Below, piece by piece: positions 44,680 to 55,718 of a stretch of 64,000 bases of DNA; position 1 is the first letter of the stretch, and each line of letters begins with the position of its first letter. The stretch is from Crocinitomicaceae bacterium (GTDB taxonomy: Bacteria; Bacteroidota; Bacteroidia; Flavobacteriales_D; Crocinitomicaceae): positions 2,170,001 through 2,234,000 of the forward strand of contig JADJGJ010000001.1 in NCBI GenBank assembly GCA_016708105.1, given 5' to 3'. A model generated the notes under the pieces. That model was given only the letters and a program-made list of their open reading frames with translations, was not told the DNA's origin and did not search any database. The position numbers and the translations under genes are program-made.

Positions 44680-47600
44680 ATGAAAAAATTATTGATTTAC
44701 TCGCTGCCCCTTCTGCTTTTTGCTTGTGGCACCGGAAAAGTGGAAGACGCTGAACTTGTTCAGATCAATCCTGAATATTCACGATACGTATCTGCATTTA
44801 CCGGCGGCACCATCTCATCAGACGGTATAGTTAGAGTGAAACTCAAAGATCCGGTCTCACCTGAAAAAAAAGAAACCGATCCTTCTGATATTTTTTCCCT
44901 TACTCCAAACGCTGAAGGAATTGTAAGTTGGGCTGATGATCAAACCCTAGAGTTTGATCCCGTTACCCCATTGCACAGCGGTGTGCGCTATAAAGGTTCT
45001 CTTGACCTTGAAAGTCTTATGGAAGTTGAACCGGGATTTGAATTGTTTGAGTTTAATTTCAGAACAATTAAAAAAGATTTCAGAGTTGAACTTGATCAGT
45101 TCTCTCCTTATAATACTGCTGATTTTTCAAGACAACGTTTACATGGCAAAATTCATTTCAATGATTTGGTTGATTCAACGCATGTATTAAATATTATTCA
45201 CGCAACACAAGATGGAAACAACCTGGATGTTGATTTAAAAAAAGAAAACAAGTTTACCTGGAGTTTTACAGTGAATGATATTCAACGTAAAAATGATCGT
45301 TCAAATCTTTCATTGAATTGGAACGGTGAAGGCGCAGGCATTGAAACAACCGGTGAAAAAAAATTGAACATTCCTGCACTTGATGAATTTGTGGTGGTAG
45401 ATGTTGAAGTAGTGCATGCGCCGCATCAGTATATTAAAATTCACTTTTCAGATCCACTTAATAAATCTCAGTTATTTGATGGTTTAATTTATTTGAATGA
45501 TCATGATGTAACAATGATTGTTGAAGATCAGGCAGTCATCCTCTACCCTACTGAGCGCATTGTAGGTTCAGAGTACGTAAATATTGATGCGGGTATAGAA
45601 AATGTCCGCGGACAAAAACTCCAATCACGCGAAGCGTACAGAGTATATTTTGAAGATATTGCTCCGCAGATTGAATTGCTGGGAGAAGGAACCATTGTGC
45701 CGCGATCAAACGATTCTCACTTCCCTTTCAAGGCAGTTAATCTCAGCGCTGTGGATGTTACTATTATAAAAATTTATGAAGACAATGTATTGCAATTTTT
45801 TCAATCCAATTCGTATGACGGAACCTATCAGCTCAGACGAGTTGGGCGTGAAGTTTACCAGCAGCGTGTTGAATTGAATCCTGACGGTGATCTCAATTTA
45901 CGTGACTGGAATAATTTCTCCATTGATCTAAGAAAATATACTGACCTTGAACCTGGCGCCATCTACCGCATCAAATTATCTGCTAAAAAAGAATACTCTA
46001 TTTATGAATGTACTGATCAACCTAACATTGATGAATCACTAACCGCTTTTGCATTTACCGGTTCAGATGAAGAATGGACTGAGGCAGATTGGTACGGATC
46101 ATACGATGATGATTACTACTACGATTATGATTATTATGAAGGTGATTATTATAACTACGATTATGATTACGATGAAATGAGACGCCAACGCAAGGATCCT
46201 TGCCATGATCGCTTTTATGAAAATCTTTATAAAGAACGCAATGTACTTGTTTCAGATATTGGAATAATTGCCAAAGCAGGCGGTGATAAAACCATGCACA
46301 TTTTCACCACAGATCTAATTACTACCGATCCATTGAGTGAGGTAAAATTAAAATTCTATGATTTTCAACAACAACTTTTAGGTGAGACAAGTACTGATGC
46401 CGAAGGAATGGGAGAACTTCGTATGGACAGAAAACCATTCGTTGTGGTTGCTGAACACAAAGGACAAAAAGGCTATCTAAAACTGAATGATGGAGAAAGT
46501 TTATCTCTCAGTAAATTTGATGTGAGTGGCGAGACAGTTCAAAATGGAATCAAGGGATTCATTTATACTGAGCGAGGTGTATGGCGACCTGGCGACAGCT
46601 TGTTCCTTTCATTCATGCTAGAAGATAAAAGTGATGTATTGCCGGCATCACATCCGGTTAAAATGGAACTCATCAATCCAAAAGGAAATATTATCTATGA
46701 AAAAATCAGAACTACATCAGTCAATGGATTATATGATTTCAGATTAAAAACTAAAGACAATGCCCTTACCGGAAATTACACAGCAAAAGTAACGGTAGGT
46801 AATCGTGTCTATTTCAAACAACTTAAAATTGAAACGGTAAAACCAAATCGCCTAAAAATCAATCTAAAATTTGCCGGTGAAAAGCTCAATCAAAAATCCG
46901 GCAGAAATGTAAATCTAGATGTAACATGGCTACACGGTGCAGTTGCAGGCGGACTAAAAACAAAAGTAGATGTTCACCTCACTGCAACTACTACATCATT
47001 TAAAAAATTTGATCGTTTTATTTTTGATGATCCGCTGAAAGAATTTGCTTCAGAAGACAGAACGATATTTGAAGGGAATTTGGATGCAAATGGCAAACTG
47101 AATTTTGATCATGGCATTCAGCTCACTGATGCTGCACCCGGAATGTTGAAAGCATATTTCACCACAAAAGTTTTTGAAAACGGAGGTGAATTCAGTATTG
47201 ACCGCACCTCAGTTACTTATTCGCCCTACACTGAATATGCGGGTATTCGTGTACCAGAAGGTGACATGTATGGTGGTACCCTGGTTACCGGAAAAGATCA
47301 TCCGATTGAAATAGTAACCCTCAATGAAAACGGAGGATTTGTTTCAAGTTCAGTCAACGTAAAAGTGTATAAATTAGAATGGCGTTGGTGGTGGGATAGC
47401 TATGACAATGATCTGGCAAGTTATATCTCGCGCGTTTCTACCATTCCGGTTGATGAAAAAAATCTAACCACGGCAGGCGGAAAAGCAATCTACAAATTCA
47501 GAGTCAACCAACCTGAATGGGGACGCTATCTCATATTAGTTGAAGACGAAGCCTCAGGTCACACCACCGGAAAAATAGTTTATGTTGACTGGCCTTATGA

Positions 47601-50235
47601 ATATCGCTCGTCACGCAGCAATTCAGAAAATGCCACCATGCTCACTTTTTCAACAGATAAAGAAGTGTATTCAAAAGGAGAGTTTGTGCAGCTAACCATT
47701 CCTACACCTGAAGAAGGGCGAGCTTTGATCAGTATTGAAAGCGGAACAAAAATTGTGGACAAATTCTGGATTGAAACAACAAAAGGAGAAACAAAATGTG
47801 AATTTGCAACAACTGAAGAAATGGATCCGAATGTTTATATCCATGTCACACTTGTTCAACCTTACGCAACTACTAAAAATGATCTTCCAATTCGCATGTA
47901 CGGTGTGATGCCAATTACGGTAGAAGATCCTCTTTCACACCTAGAACCCGTAATTCAAATGCCGGATGTTCTCAAACCAGAAACTACAACAACCATTAAA
48001 GTAGGAGAAAAAAATGGCAGAAAAATGACCTATACTTTGGCAATTGTCGATGAAGGATTATTGGATTTGACCAGTTTCAAAACGCCTGATCCATGGACAC
48101 ATTTTTATGCACGTGAAGCATTGGGTGTGAAAACTTGGGACATGTATGATTATGTACTTGGAACCTACGCTGAAGAAATGGATAAACTATTAGCTATTGG
48201 TGGTGATGAAGATGGACTCAACAGAAAATCAGTCAAGGCAAATCGCTTTGAACCTATGGTGCGCTTTCTAGGTCCGTTTGAAACTGATGGAAAAATTAAT
48301 TCACACACTATTCAAATTCCAAACTACGTTGGGTCAGTGAGAGTAATGGTTGTTGCCGGGCAAGAAACAGCGTATGGCAGAACAGAAAAAACCGTTCCGG
48401 TAAGAAATCCTTTGATGGTGTTAGCTACACTGCCGAGAGTTGTTGGACCGGGTGAAACAGTGACTTTACCGGTGAACGTTTTTGCCATGGAAAAAAATAT
48501 CAGTCAGGTAAGTGTATCAGTAACCACTAATGAGTTTTTCAAAATTGATGGAGAAAAAACTCAGACACTCAGCTTCTCTGAAATTGGAGACAAGCTGGCA
48601 AATTTCAAATTGCAGGTATCAGAAAAAACCGGAATTGGAACAGTGAGTATTGTTGCCACCAGCGGGTCAGAGAAAGCCCGATTTGAAATTGAAATTGATG
48701 TGCGCACACCAAATGCTGAACAAACTGTAACGGTTGATCAGGTATTGAATCCGGAAGAAACTTTCACCGGCAATGTAAATTATTTTGGAGTTGAAGGAAC
48801 AAACCGTGCATTTCTTGAAGTGTCAAATTTCCCTGCTATTGATTTGGGTAAGCGTCTTGATTATCTGATTCATTATCCGCACGGATGCATTGAGCAAACT
48901 ACATCAGCCGTTTTTCCACAATTATTCCTCGCAGATATTATGGAACTTGACAATACAAAAAAATTGCAGATACAAAATAATATCAATGCGGGCATTGAGC
49001 GTATTCGTTCATTCCAAACATCCAATGGAGGATTTGCATATTGGCCGGGTGAAACTTATGACAGTGAGTGGGGAACAAACTACGCCGGTCACTTTTTAAT
49101 TGAAGCAGAGAAAAAGGGATACACCGTGCCTGCCGGAATGAAAAATCAATGGTTGAATTACCAGAAAAAGCAAGCAAAGAATTGGAACAAAGCAAACGAA
49201 AGTGTACAAGGATATTACTACGATGATTTAACCCAGGCCTATCGTTTATATACCCTTGCCTTAGCCGGCAAAGCTGAACTTGGTTTGATGAATCGGTTAC
49301 GTGAGCGCACTGATCTTTCTTTACCTGCGCGCTGGAGACTTGCTGCTGCATATAAAATTGCAGGACAACGTGAAGTAGCAATTGAACTCATCAAAGGATT
49401 TGGAAAATCTGTTCCTAAATACACTGAACTATCTTACACCTTTGGTTCTGACGTAAGAGATCAAGCCATGATAGTTGAAACATTAGTGTTACTCAACATG
49501 AAAAATGATGCGGCAGAATTGGCAAAAGATCTGGCAGATAAATTGAATGATGAAACCTGGATGAGCACACAAACCACGGCATATAGTTTATTGGCTGTTA
49601 GTAAATATTTAGGCGCATACAAAGGAGCAACCAAATTGACTTTTGCTTTTGACATTGACGGAAATAAAGGAACGCGCAATTCAGATTTAAGTATGATTAG
49701 TTTTGAATTGAATGAAAAAGCAGATGAGGTTATGGTTAAAAATACCAGCACCGGCGTAATTTATATCAGGTTGATCACAAAAGGAATTCCGGTTGCGGGC
49801 AATGAACAGCCACAAGCCAATAATATTTCACTCAGTGTAGAATATTTTGACATGAAAAACAATAAAATTGATATCGCCAACATGAAACAAGGCACAGATT
49901 TTATTGCAGAGATCAAGGTAAAAAACACGGGGTTACGAGGTAATCTGAAAGAATTGGCACTGACACAAATTGTACCGTCAGGCTGGGAAATTCACAATAG
50001 CCGAATGGATGAATATAATTCTAATAACTCATCTTATTTTACTTATCAGGATATTCGTGATGATCGTATTCAAACGTATTTTGATTTGGATGTAAACTCA
50101 ACTAAAGTATTCAGAGTGCAACTCAACTCAAGCTATCTTGGAAAATTCTATTTGCCGGGCATCGCGGTGGAAGCTATGTATGACAATACGGTGTACAGCA
50201 GAGTGAAAGGACAATGGGTAAACGTGGTGCAATAA
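44680..50235 (+). CDS. Alpha-2-macroglobulin family lipoprotein
   Basis: This 1851-residue exported protease-trap protein is anchored by a lipobox LLLFACG (Cys15). It has the MG/macroglobulin domains of bacterial A2M (FDPVTPLHSGVRYKG, YTERGVWRPGDSLFLSF, TYTLAIVDEGLLDLT), and an intact thioester motif CIEQ at 1403-1406 in YPHGCIEQTTS. A thioester helical domain follows (FAYWPGETYDSEWGTNYAGHFL), then the C-terminal receptor-like domain. At residues ~472-501 there is an insert of almost only Asp and Tyr, unusual for the family. Many bacterial A2Ms are paired with pbpC (PBP1C); none is visible here. ATG at 44680 is chosen for the lipobox signal. Confidence 0.93.
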   Translation: MKKLLIYSLPLLLFACGTGKVEDAELVQINPEYSRYVSAFTGGTISSDGIVRVKLKDPVSPEKKETDPSDIFSLTPNAEGIVSWADDQTLEFDPVTPLHSGVRYKGSLDLESLMEVEPGFELFEFNFRTIKKDFRVELDQFSPYNTADFSRQRLHGKIHFNDLVDSTHVLNIIHATQDGNNLDVDLKKENKFTWSFTVNDIQRKNDRSNLSLNWNGEGAGIETTGEKKLNIPALDEFVVVDVEVVHAPHQYIKIHFSDPLNKSQLFDGLIYLNDHDVTMIVEDQAVILYPTERIVGSEYVNIDAGIENVRGQKLQSREAYRVYFEDIAPQIELLGEGTIVPRSNDSHFPFKAVNLSAVDVTIIKIYEDNVLQFFQSNSYDGTYQLRRVGREVYQQRVELNPDGDLNLRDWNNFSIDLRKYTDLEPGAIYRIKLSAKKEYSIYECTDQPNIDESLTAFAFTGSDEEWTEADWYGSYDDDYYYDYDYYEGDYYNYDYDYDEMRRQRKDPCHDRFYENLYKERNVLVSDIGIIAKAGGDKTMHIFTTDLITTDPLSEVKLKFYDFQQQLLGETSTDAEGMGELRMDRKPFVVVAEHKGQKGYLKLNDGESLSLSKFDVSGETVQNGIKGFIYTERGVWRPGDSLFLSFMLEDKSDVLPASHPVKMELINPKGNIIYEKIRTTSVNGLYDFRLKTKDNALTGNYTAKVTVGNRVYFKQLKIETVKPNRLKINLKFAGEKLNQKSGRNVNLDVTWLHGAVAGGLKTKVDVHLTATTTSFKKFDRFIFDDPLKEFASEDRTIFEGNLDANGKLNFDHGIQLTDAAPGMLKAYFTTKVFENGGEFSIDRTSVTYSPYTEYAGIRVPEGDMYGGTLVTGKDHPIEIVTLNENGGFVSSSVNVKVYKLEWRWWWDSYDNDLASYISRVSTIPVDEKNLTTAGGKAIYKFRVNQPEWGRYLILVEDEASGHTTGKIVYVDWPYEYRSSRSNSENATMLTFSTDKEVYSKGEFVQLTIPTPEEGRALISIESGTKIVDKFWIETTKGETKCEFATTEEMDPNVYIHVTLVQPYATTKNDLPIRMYGVMPITVEDPLSHLEPVIQMPDVLKPETTTTIKVGEKNGRKMTYTLAIVDEGLLDLTSFKTPDPWTHFYAREALGVKTWDMYDYVLGTYAEEMDKLLAIGGDEDGLNRKSVKANRFEPMVRFLGPFETDGKINSHTIQIPNYVGSVRVMVVAGQETAYGRTEKTVPVRNPLMVLATLPRVVGPGETVTLPVNVFAMEKNISQVSVSVTTNEFFKIDGEKTQTLSFSEIGDKLANFKLQVSEKTGIGTVSIVATSGSEKARFEIEIDVRTPNAEQTVTVDQVLNPEETFTGNVNYFGVEGTNRAFLEVSNFPAIDLGKRLDYLIHYPHGCIEQTTSAVFPQLFLADIMELDNTKKLQIQNNINAGIERIRSFQTSNGGFAYWPGETYDSEWGTNYAGHFLIEAEKKGYTVPAGMKNQWLNYQKKQAKNWNKANESVQGYYYDDLTQAYRLYTLALAGKAELGLMNRLRERTDLSLPARWRLAAAYKIAGQREVAIELIKGFGKSVPKYTELSYTFGSDVRDQAMIVETLVLLNMKNDAAELAKDLADKLNDETWMSTQTTAYSLLAVSKYLGAYKGATKLTFAFDIDGNKGTRNSDLSMISFELNEKADEVMVKNTSTGVIYIRLITKGIPVAGNEQPQANNISLSVEYFDMKNNKIDIANMKQGTDFIAEIKVKNTGLRGNLKELALTQIVPSGWEIHNSRMDEYNSNNSSYFTYQDIRDDRIQTYFDLDVNSTKVFRVQLNSSYLGKFYLPGIAVEAMYDNTVYSRVKGQWVNVVQ

Positions 50236-50306
50236 AAAATTGAAGGCGCTTTTCGTAGGGTTGATTAGCCTAACCAAATGGTGAGTAAAATGTTGCCAGT
50301 TGGTTT

Positions 50307-50344
50307 AATCCCTCCGGATTTATTTTCGGGGGGATTTTTTTTAA
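50307..50344 (+). terminator. Intrinsic terminator after the A2M gene
   Basis: AATCCCTCCG (50307-50316) pairs with CGGGGGGATT (50327-50336), with one wobble, and is followed by an 8-T run. It ends the A2M transcript, and lies just beside the 3' end of the convergent O-antigen ligase gene. Confidence 0.85.
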
Positions 50345-51789
50345 TTGATTTTATTTATTTCAGAAGACGCAGATTTTTTATACTTCAAATCCAACATCAC
50401 AATAATAGCTGTGAAACCCCAAACCGGAATCGTTGCTTTGTCAGTATCTAGATAATTATTCAAGATACCATGCACAAAATAAGTAACCAAACCCAGTGTG
50501 ATCAATAGCACTGTCAAACGAAGATCACCACTTGGCATACGAATATACAGCGTGATGGCTGTGTAAAAAATATATCCTACCAGAATGAGCATAAGAATTA
50601 AACCGGGCAAACCTTGTTCAGCCAGCGGACCAAGATATTCTGAATGCGCATTACCTCGGTTACCTGAATTGGTTGAAATAATTGTTTTGAATGATTCAAG
50701 CTGAAATGGTGCGTATACCATGGCATAGGTGCCGGGGCCCCAACCTAAAAATGGTCTTTCCTCCCACAAGCGCACAGCACAATACCACCGGTTAAGACGC
50801 TCAAGATTGGATGCATCTGTGGTGATATTGGTCATTGACTCAAGGCGTTCATCCATGTTTTCTGTTGCGTGTTCAGCATTGTTTTTTTCAAGTGAATGCA
50901 TGATTTGTGTCCATGAAATAGCAACATACACGGCGCCACAAAATCCAAGCATTATGAGGTATTTGAATTTGATTTTAAATCTGATCAACAAATAAACCAC
51001 TGCTGCTACAAACAAACTGAGCCAAGCTGCCCGAGTATATGACATGATGATGGCAAATCCAAACAATATCAGCAGCGAAATCAAACTTGCCTGAACCAAA
51101 GGACCATTTTTTCGTCCAATCAAGAAACCAAAAATGATTGGAAAAACCAAAGCAAGAATTGCCCCATAAGAGGTGTGATCTTTAAAAAACGGGAACATCA
51201 CCCAGTGACCGGTCTCTTCATCAAACCCATACACAGCGTGATTTGAAAGGGTATATAGTACAACAACACTAAGTGATCCGATGTAAAACCAGATGAAGCG
51301 CTGAATGTTTTTTTCATTCTTGAAAAAGAGATATCCGTAAAAATAAATAGGAATAATAAACCAGAGTTTAGTAAGCAAAAATTTGAATGAAACCAGAGGA
51401 AGTTCGCTCGTAATGCAAGTCAAAAAAATCCAGCACAATTGTAGAATAAAAACAATTGTCACCGGGTGTGTGAGAAATGCTTTATCAAACCAACGCGAAA
51501 TAAATTGCATGGCAACCACCAAAATTAAAATGCCAAACAACAAAGGTTCAGTGGGTAAAAACAAACCTATTTCACCGCCAACAAATTCTTCAATATTGAC
51601 GGATAACGGTGTAAAAATTACGATGAATAAAAAGAGTTTATCCATGTGATACACTCCGGCATAAATCATCAACAACGCGGCCGGTATGGCTGAAAGGAAA
51701 AATTCTTCACGACAGGTATAATAAATATTCATTCCCAGAAAGAGAAAACCCAAAAGGTAAAACCACTTTGTTCTGAGAATTTCCTGCAT
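50341..51789 (-). CDS. O-antigen ligase/polymerase-like membrane protein
   Basis: This 482-residue protein has about eleven predicted membrane helices and the Wzy/WaaL (O-antigen ligase) domain pattern, with a large periplasmic loop containing RLNRWYCAVRLWEERPFLGWGPGTY and HSEYLGPLAEQGLPG. Such proteins polymerise or attach surface polysaccharide. Its stop is shared closely with the end of the A2M gene's terminator. The gene upstream encodes a Wzz-like protein 11 bp away, so the two are co-transcribed. Confidence 0.85.
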   Translation of the reverse strand: MQEILRTKWFYLLGFLFLGMNIYYTCREEFFLSAIPAALLMIYAGVYHMDKLFLFIVIFTPLSVNIEEFVGGEIGLFLPTEPLLFGILILVVAMQFISRWFDKAFLTHPVTIVFILQLCWIFLTCITSELPLVSFKFLLTKLWFIIPIYFYGYLFFKNEKNIQRFIWFYIGSLSVVVLYTLSNHAVYGFDEETGHWVMFPFFKDHTSYGAILALVFPIIFGFLIGRKNGPLVQASLISLLILFGFAIIMSYTRAAWLSLFVAAVVYLLIRFKIKFKYLIMLGFCGAVYVAISWTQIMHSLEKNNAEHATENMDERLESMTNITTDASNLERLNRWYCAVRLWEERPFLGWGPGTYAMVYAPFQLESFKTIISTNSGNRGNAHSEYLGPLAEQGLPGLILMLILVGYIFYTAITLYIRMPSGDLRLTVLLITLGLVTYFVHGILNNYLDTDKATIPVWGFTAIIVMLDLKYKKSASSEINKIN

Positions 51790-51800
51790 GAAACACTTAA

Positions 51801-52790
51801 TTAACTGATGCGTTTGATCTCTTTGAATTTTTCAATTCCCAACAGCAGGAAAACAGCAAATAAAAAAGTACTGAAGGTGGCAAATAATACAATGATAGCA
51901 CGTTTTGGTTTTGCCTTTTTATCAGGCACCTCAGCCATAGAGTGGCGAATAGTTTGTTGAATATTGGTGCTCGCATATTGAGTTGATTGATCATTTACAT
52001 CCAAAATATTTGAATAACGCAGGGCAAAAAATTCACTCAGATTTGAATAGATATCATAATCTGAACCATACTTCTGAGTTGCGTCCAGCTTGCGTTTCAT
52101 TTCAGCAGCAAACGCTTGATCACCTGATTTTTTTGCTTCAAGATAAGCCGTGCTCAAATTTTGACGCTCATCTTTACTCACCACACCTGAATCACTTAGC
52201 GCACGCAAACGATCACTATAATCTCCCATCTCAGTTTTTATCAATGACACTTCATGCTGTACGGCATACATTGGACCAACAGAGCGTTGCCTGATCATTC
52301 TGTTCATCACAGTATCCACAAGCCTTACAATATCATTGGCAATTTCTGCTGCCAGCATTGGATCAGTATCATACACATCAATGTTGATTGAATTATACCT
52401 GGTACGTTCAAATTTTATATTGCCCTCATACACCTTTTGAAATTCATAGCGCGCGTGGGTTTGGGTACAATCAATTTCATAGTGCGAATACAAATTGTGT
52501 TTAATAGTTAAACTATCTCTGATTTCAGGAGAAATCAACACTTGCAGCAAACGCTCAGCATCTGCTTCATCACCAAACTCAACCACTGAATTGCGTGAAT
52601 TGGTATTGTAATCTACCGAATTTGATTTGGTAGGAAACACAATTGCTCTAGCCATATAATACGGCGTAAGCAACATTGAAGCTCCAATAGAAAGCACAAA
52701 TGCTGAAGCAGTAATAATCATTAAGGGTTTGCGCTTTTTCCACAAAAATGAAATCAACTGCCCTGAGTTTAATGCGGGTTCTTTGCTCAT
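51801..52790 (-). CDS. Wzz/chain-length determinant family protein
   Basis: This 329-residue protein has the Wzz layout: a cytoplasmic N-terminus, a membrane helix near residues 20-42, a long periplasmic coiled-coil part (VRLVDTVMNRMIRQRSV, DERQNLSTAYLEAKKSG) and a second helix near 300-322 preceded by PDKKAKPKR. It controls polysaccharide chain length or export with the downstream Wzy/WaaL-like protein. No glycosyltransferase genes are adjacent. Confidence 0.85.
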   Translation of the reverse strand: MSKEPALNSGQLISFLWKKRKPLMIITASAFVLSIGASMLLTPYYMARAIVFPTKSNSVDYNTNSRNSVVEFGDEADAERLLQVLISPEIRDSLTIKHNLYSHYEIDCTQTHARYEFQKVYEGNIKFERTRYNSINIDVYDTDPMLAAEIANDIVRLVDTVMNRMIRQRSVGPMYAVQHEVSLIKTEMGDYSDRLRALSDSGVVSKDERQNLSTAYLEAKKSGDQAFAAEMKRKLDATQKYGSDYDIYSNLSEFFALRYSNILDVNDQSTQYASTNIQQTIRHSMAEVPDKKAKPKRAIIVLFATFSTFLFAVFLLLGIEKFKEIKRIS

Positions 52791-53147
52791 GAATAAATAT
52801 TTAATTGCGTGTTATGATTAGTTAAACATCTTGTTCTTTTCAATATTAATTTGCTTTTAGATAGAGTCAACCTAGTCGGTATCCTGCAAAAAAGCTGCAA
52901 AGATACAACTGATTGCGATTCCATTTCAGAGCAATCTGCTGAAAATAAAATTTGATCTATGTTAGGGTTCATGCCTGTCATTCTGTTGAATTGCCTGAAT
53001 TCAGAACAATTTTTACGTGAAAAACATGAAAAAGGTTAAGCGGGATTTCAAGGGATTCATGAAATTGAGAAACGTGATAACAAGGCTTTTCGTATTTTTA
53101 GTCTCTGATTCTTTTCAGAATTTACTATAACTCAAAAAATAAACAGG
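52791..53147. other. Divergent intergenic region, no gene seen
   Basis: This 357-bp AT-rich spacer lies between the Wzz-like gene (minus) and the T9SS BNR protein gene (plus). It should hold two promoters, but I find no convincing TTTG/TAnnTTTG pair. No RNA gene or repeat is evident. Confidence 0.6.
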
Positions 53148-55718
53148 ATGAAATTGAACTTCAAAACATTTGGAATTCTCGCGTTGACAGCAGGAACAGG
53201 CATATATTTTCTTGCCGATTCAGAAGAACAACAGCAACTGAACCCCAATCAAGGTGACAGCAAACAAATTCCCATACCTGCAACAGTATATGAACACATG
53301 CAAGATGAAAAGGAGTTTGGTGAACGCAAGCGGAATTATTTTGACCATATTCATGGTAATTATCCTAATTGGAGAGAAATCAACCAAGCAAATTTTAATT
53401 CCATTTATGAGCAAAGGGCTTTACAGCGCAGTATGAAAATTCCTGAAGTATTTGCTGACGGAGCATTGAGTGGTGAATGGGTAGAACGCGGAAGTAACGA
53501 TCAGGCAGGTAATGTGCAAATTTCAGACTACCATATATCAACTGGAAATGTTTACGCAATTTCAGACGGTGGTACTTTATGGAAAGGTGACCTCAACGAT
53601 GGTGCTTGGACACCCATGAATGAAGACATTCAATTTGGTAGTCGTGTATTGAAAGTATTTGATCTACCAGGTGGAGGCACAAGAATTTTAGCCGTAAGAG
53701 GACATGGTGTTTTCTACTCAGATGATGATGGCGCAAGCTGGACTCAATCAACGGGTTTCACCTCTGATTGGGATTACGGTGCAGGTATTGATTTAGCAAG
53801 ATTGAATGACGCACAAAACACACTGGTGTACGTTTATCTGGCTTATGATTTTGGTTTGTCAAGTTATGAAAATCGGCTTGCTTATTCTGTGAATGACGGT
53901 ACTTCATGGACTGTTGTAACAGATTTCAACACATACAGCAGTCATTTTATTTCTATGGATGTGCCATATAACTCAGCTACCGCCTACATTGTGAATGGTG
54001 CTGATGAAACGTATATTTTTGAAAGCGGATCACTGACACAAATATCTTCTTCACCCGGATTATCTGGAACTGAAAGCTGTTATCTGGCAACTAATATGAC
54101 TTCAACCGATACCACACTTTGGGTGTTAATGGACAATCATGACCTCTACAAATCAACTGATGGCGGCGCAAATTACACCTACATTAGCACTACTCCGGTT
54201 GACTCATGGGATGCTGGTATTGAAGTTTCAATTGATGATCCTGACATTCTTTATTTAGGTGAAATGGAATTATATCAATCAACAGATGGTGGATTAAATT
54301 TTAATCTGGTAAATAATTGGTGGGAATATTACGGAGACGTTGCCGGAAAAATTCATGCAGACATCATGAGCATTACCTCATTTAAAAATTCCGGCGGGCA
54401 AGAATTTACGCTAATACCAAACCATGGCGGTATTAGTGTTTCGTATGATAATTTGGCGACTACAGAAAACATAGGAATGCTCAATCTAAATGTGGGTCAA
54501 TTTTATGATGTAATCACAAGCCCTGTCAATTCAAATTTTGTTTTTGGCGGAACACAAGATCAGGGATATCAGCGGTCTACAACAGGAAACAGCATGAGCA
54601 GCTCATCATTTGATCAAGTGATTTCAGGTGATTATGGTCAAATGCAATTTTCAAATAACGGACAAGGAATTTGGATTCAATATCCGGGAGCAGATTTTTC
54701 ATATTATTCATCTGCTATGACAGACAACTGGTCTGATTTCAGTTATAACTTAGAAGGATCAGACATGCCAAATTATGATTGGATTGTGCCAACATCTCCT
54801 GCACCTGATGCTGATGATGATTACATTCTGGTTGGCGGTGGAGAAATTACCGGTGGTGCAGGATCGTATTTAATCAAGGTTGAAAATGTTGGTCTGAATG
54901 CTATTCCAACACAGTATGATTATGATTTTAGTGCAGCTTCAGGCGGTGGTTTAATTTCAGCCATTGGTGTAACACCGTTTGATCAAGACAAATGGTATGT
55001 TGCAACAGACAACGGTAAATTTTTTCATTCTGAAGACGCTGGAACAAACTGGACTGAAACAGCTTCATTTAACGGACCGGAAGGAGATTGGATTTATGGT
55101 GCATGCATTTACGCTTCCCGTAAAACTGATGGTTTGGTATTTGTCGGAGGCGCTGGTTATAGTGTAGATGCCGTATTTATGTCAACCGATGGTGGTGTAA
55201 CTTTTAACGGAATATGGTCAAGTCCATTACCTGAAACTGCAGTGCATGAAATGGTGATGGATCCAATGGAGCAATTCCTTTTTGCAGCAACCGACGCAGG
55301 ACCTTATGTTTATGTTGTTGCTGAAGGTGAATGGTACAGTCTGCTTGGATTAAGTGCACCTGTTCAGGAATATATGTGTGTTGAATATGTAGAGGCAGAA
55401 CACATCGTGCGTTTTGGAACATGGGGTCGTGGTATCTGGGATTTATTTTTGCCATACGAAGCAGGCATAAAACCGGCTGATGAATTAGCCATGTTCTCTA
55501 TCTACCCTAACCCAAGTATTGACGGTAAAGTAACTATTGAAACTGATCAACCCGCTGTGCTGGTAATTGTTGATGAAACAGGTAGAAAAGTATTCAATAC
55601 GCCGCTCACGCAAGACATCAATCATGTTGATTTATCATCACTGCCAAAAGGTGTTTACATCAGTGCAATCATTAGTGCAGATGGAAAAATAAATCGTGCA
55701 AAGTGGATCAGACAATGA
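53148..55718 (+). CDS. BNR/sialidase-fold secreted protein with T9SS type A sorting domain
   Basis: This 856-residue exported protein has an N-terminal hydrophobic signal (residues 5-22). Residues ~110-780 carry repeated BNR/sortilin-like motifs, for example SDDDGASWTQ, STDGGANYTY, STDGGLNFNL, SEDAGTNWTE and STDGGVTFNG, which indicate a multi-bladed beta-propeller. The last ~75 residues are a T9SS type A domain (FSIYPNPSIDGKV, DLSSLPKGVYI). The target is unknown; relatives include secreted sugar- or protein-binding propellers. The stop overlaps the start of the next lipoprotein gene (ATGA). Confidence 0.9.
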   Translation: MKLNFKTFGILALTAGTGIYFLADSEEQQQLNPNQGDSKQIPIPATVYEHMQDEKEFGERKRNYFDHIHGNYPNWREINQANFNSIYEQRALQRSMKIPEVFADGALSGEWVERGSNDQAGNVQISDYHISTGNVYAISDGGTLWKGDLNDGAWTPMNEDIQFGSRVLKVFDLPGGGTRILAVRGHGVFYSDDDGASWTQSTGFTSDWDYGAGIDLARLNDAQNTLVYVYLAYDFGLSSYENRLAYSVNDGTSWTVVTDFNTYSSHFISMDVPYNSATAYIVNGADETYIFESGSLTQISSSPGLSGTESCYLATNMTSTDTTLWVLMDNHDLYKSTDGGANYTYISTTPVDSWDAGIEVSIDDPDILYLGEMELYQSTDGGLNFNLVNNWWEYYGDVAGKIHADIMSITSFKNSGGQEFTLIPNHGGISVSYDNLATTENIGMLNLNVGQFYDVITSPVNSNFVFGGTQDQGYQRSTTGNSMSSSSFDQVISGDYGQMQFSNNGQGIWIQYPGADFSYYSSAMTDNWSDFSYNLEGSDMPNYDWIVPTSPAPDADDDYILVGGGEITGGAGSYLIKVENVGLNAIPTQYDYDFSAASGGGLISAIGVTPFDQDKWYVATDNGKFFHSEDAGTNWTETASFNGPEGDWIYGACIYASRKTDGLVFVGGAGYSVDAVFMSTDGGVTFNGIWSSPLPETAVHEMVMDPMEQFLFAATDAGPYVYVVAEGEWYSLLGLSAPVQEYMCVEYVEAEHIVRFGTWGRGIWDLFLPYEAGIKPADELAMFSIYPNPSIDGKVTIETDQPAVLVIVDETGRKVFNTPLTQDINHVDLSSLPKGVYISAIISADGKINRAKWIRQ

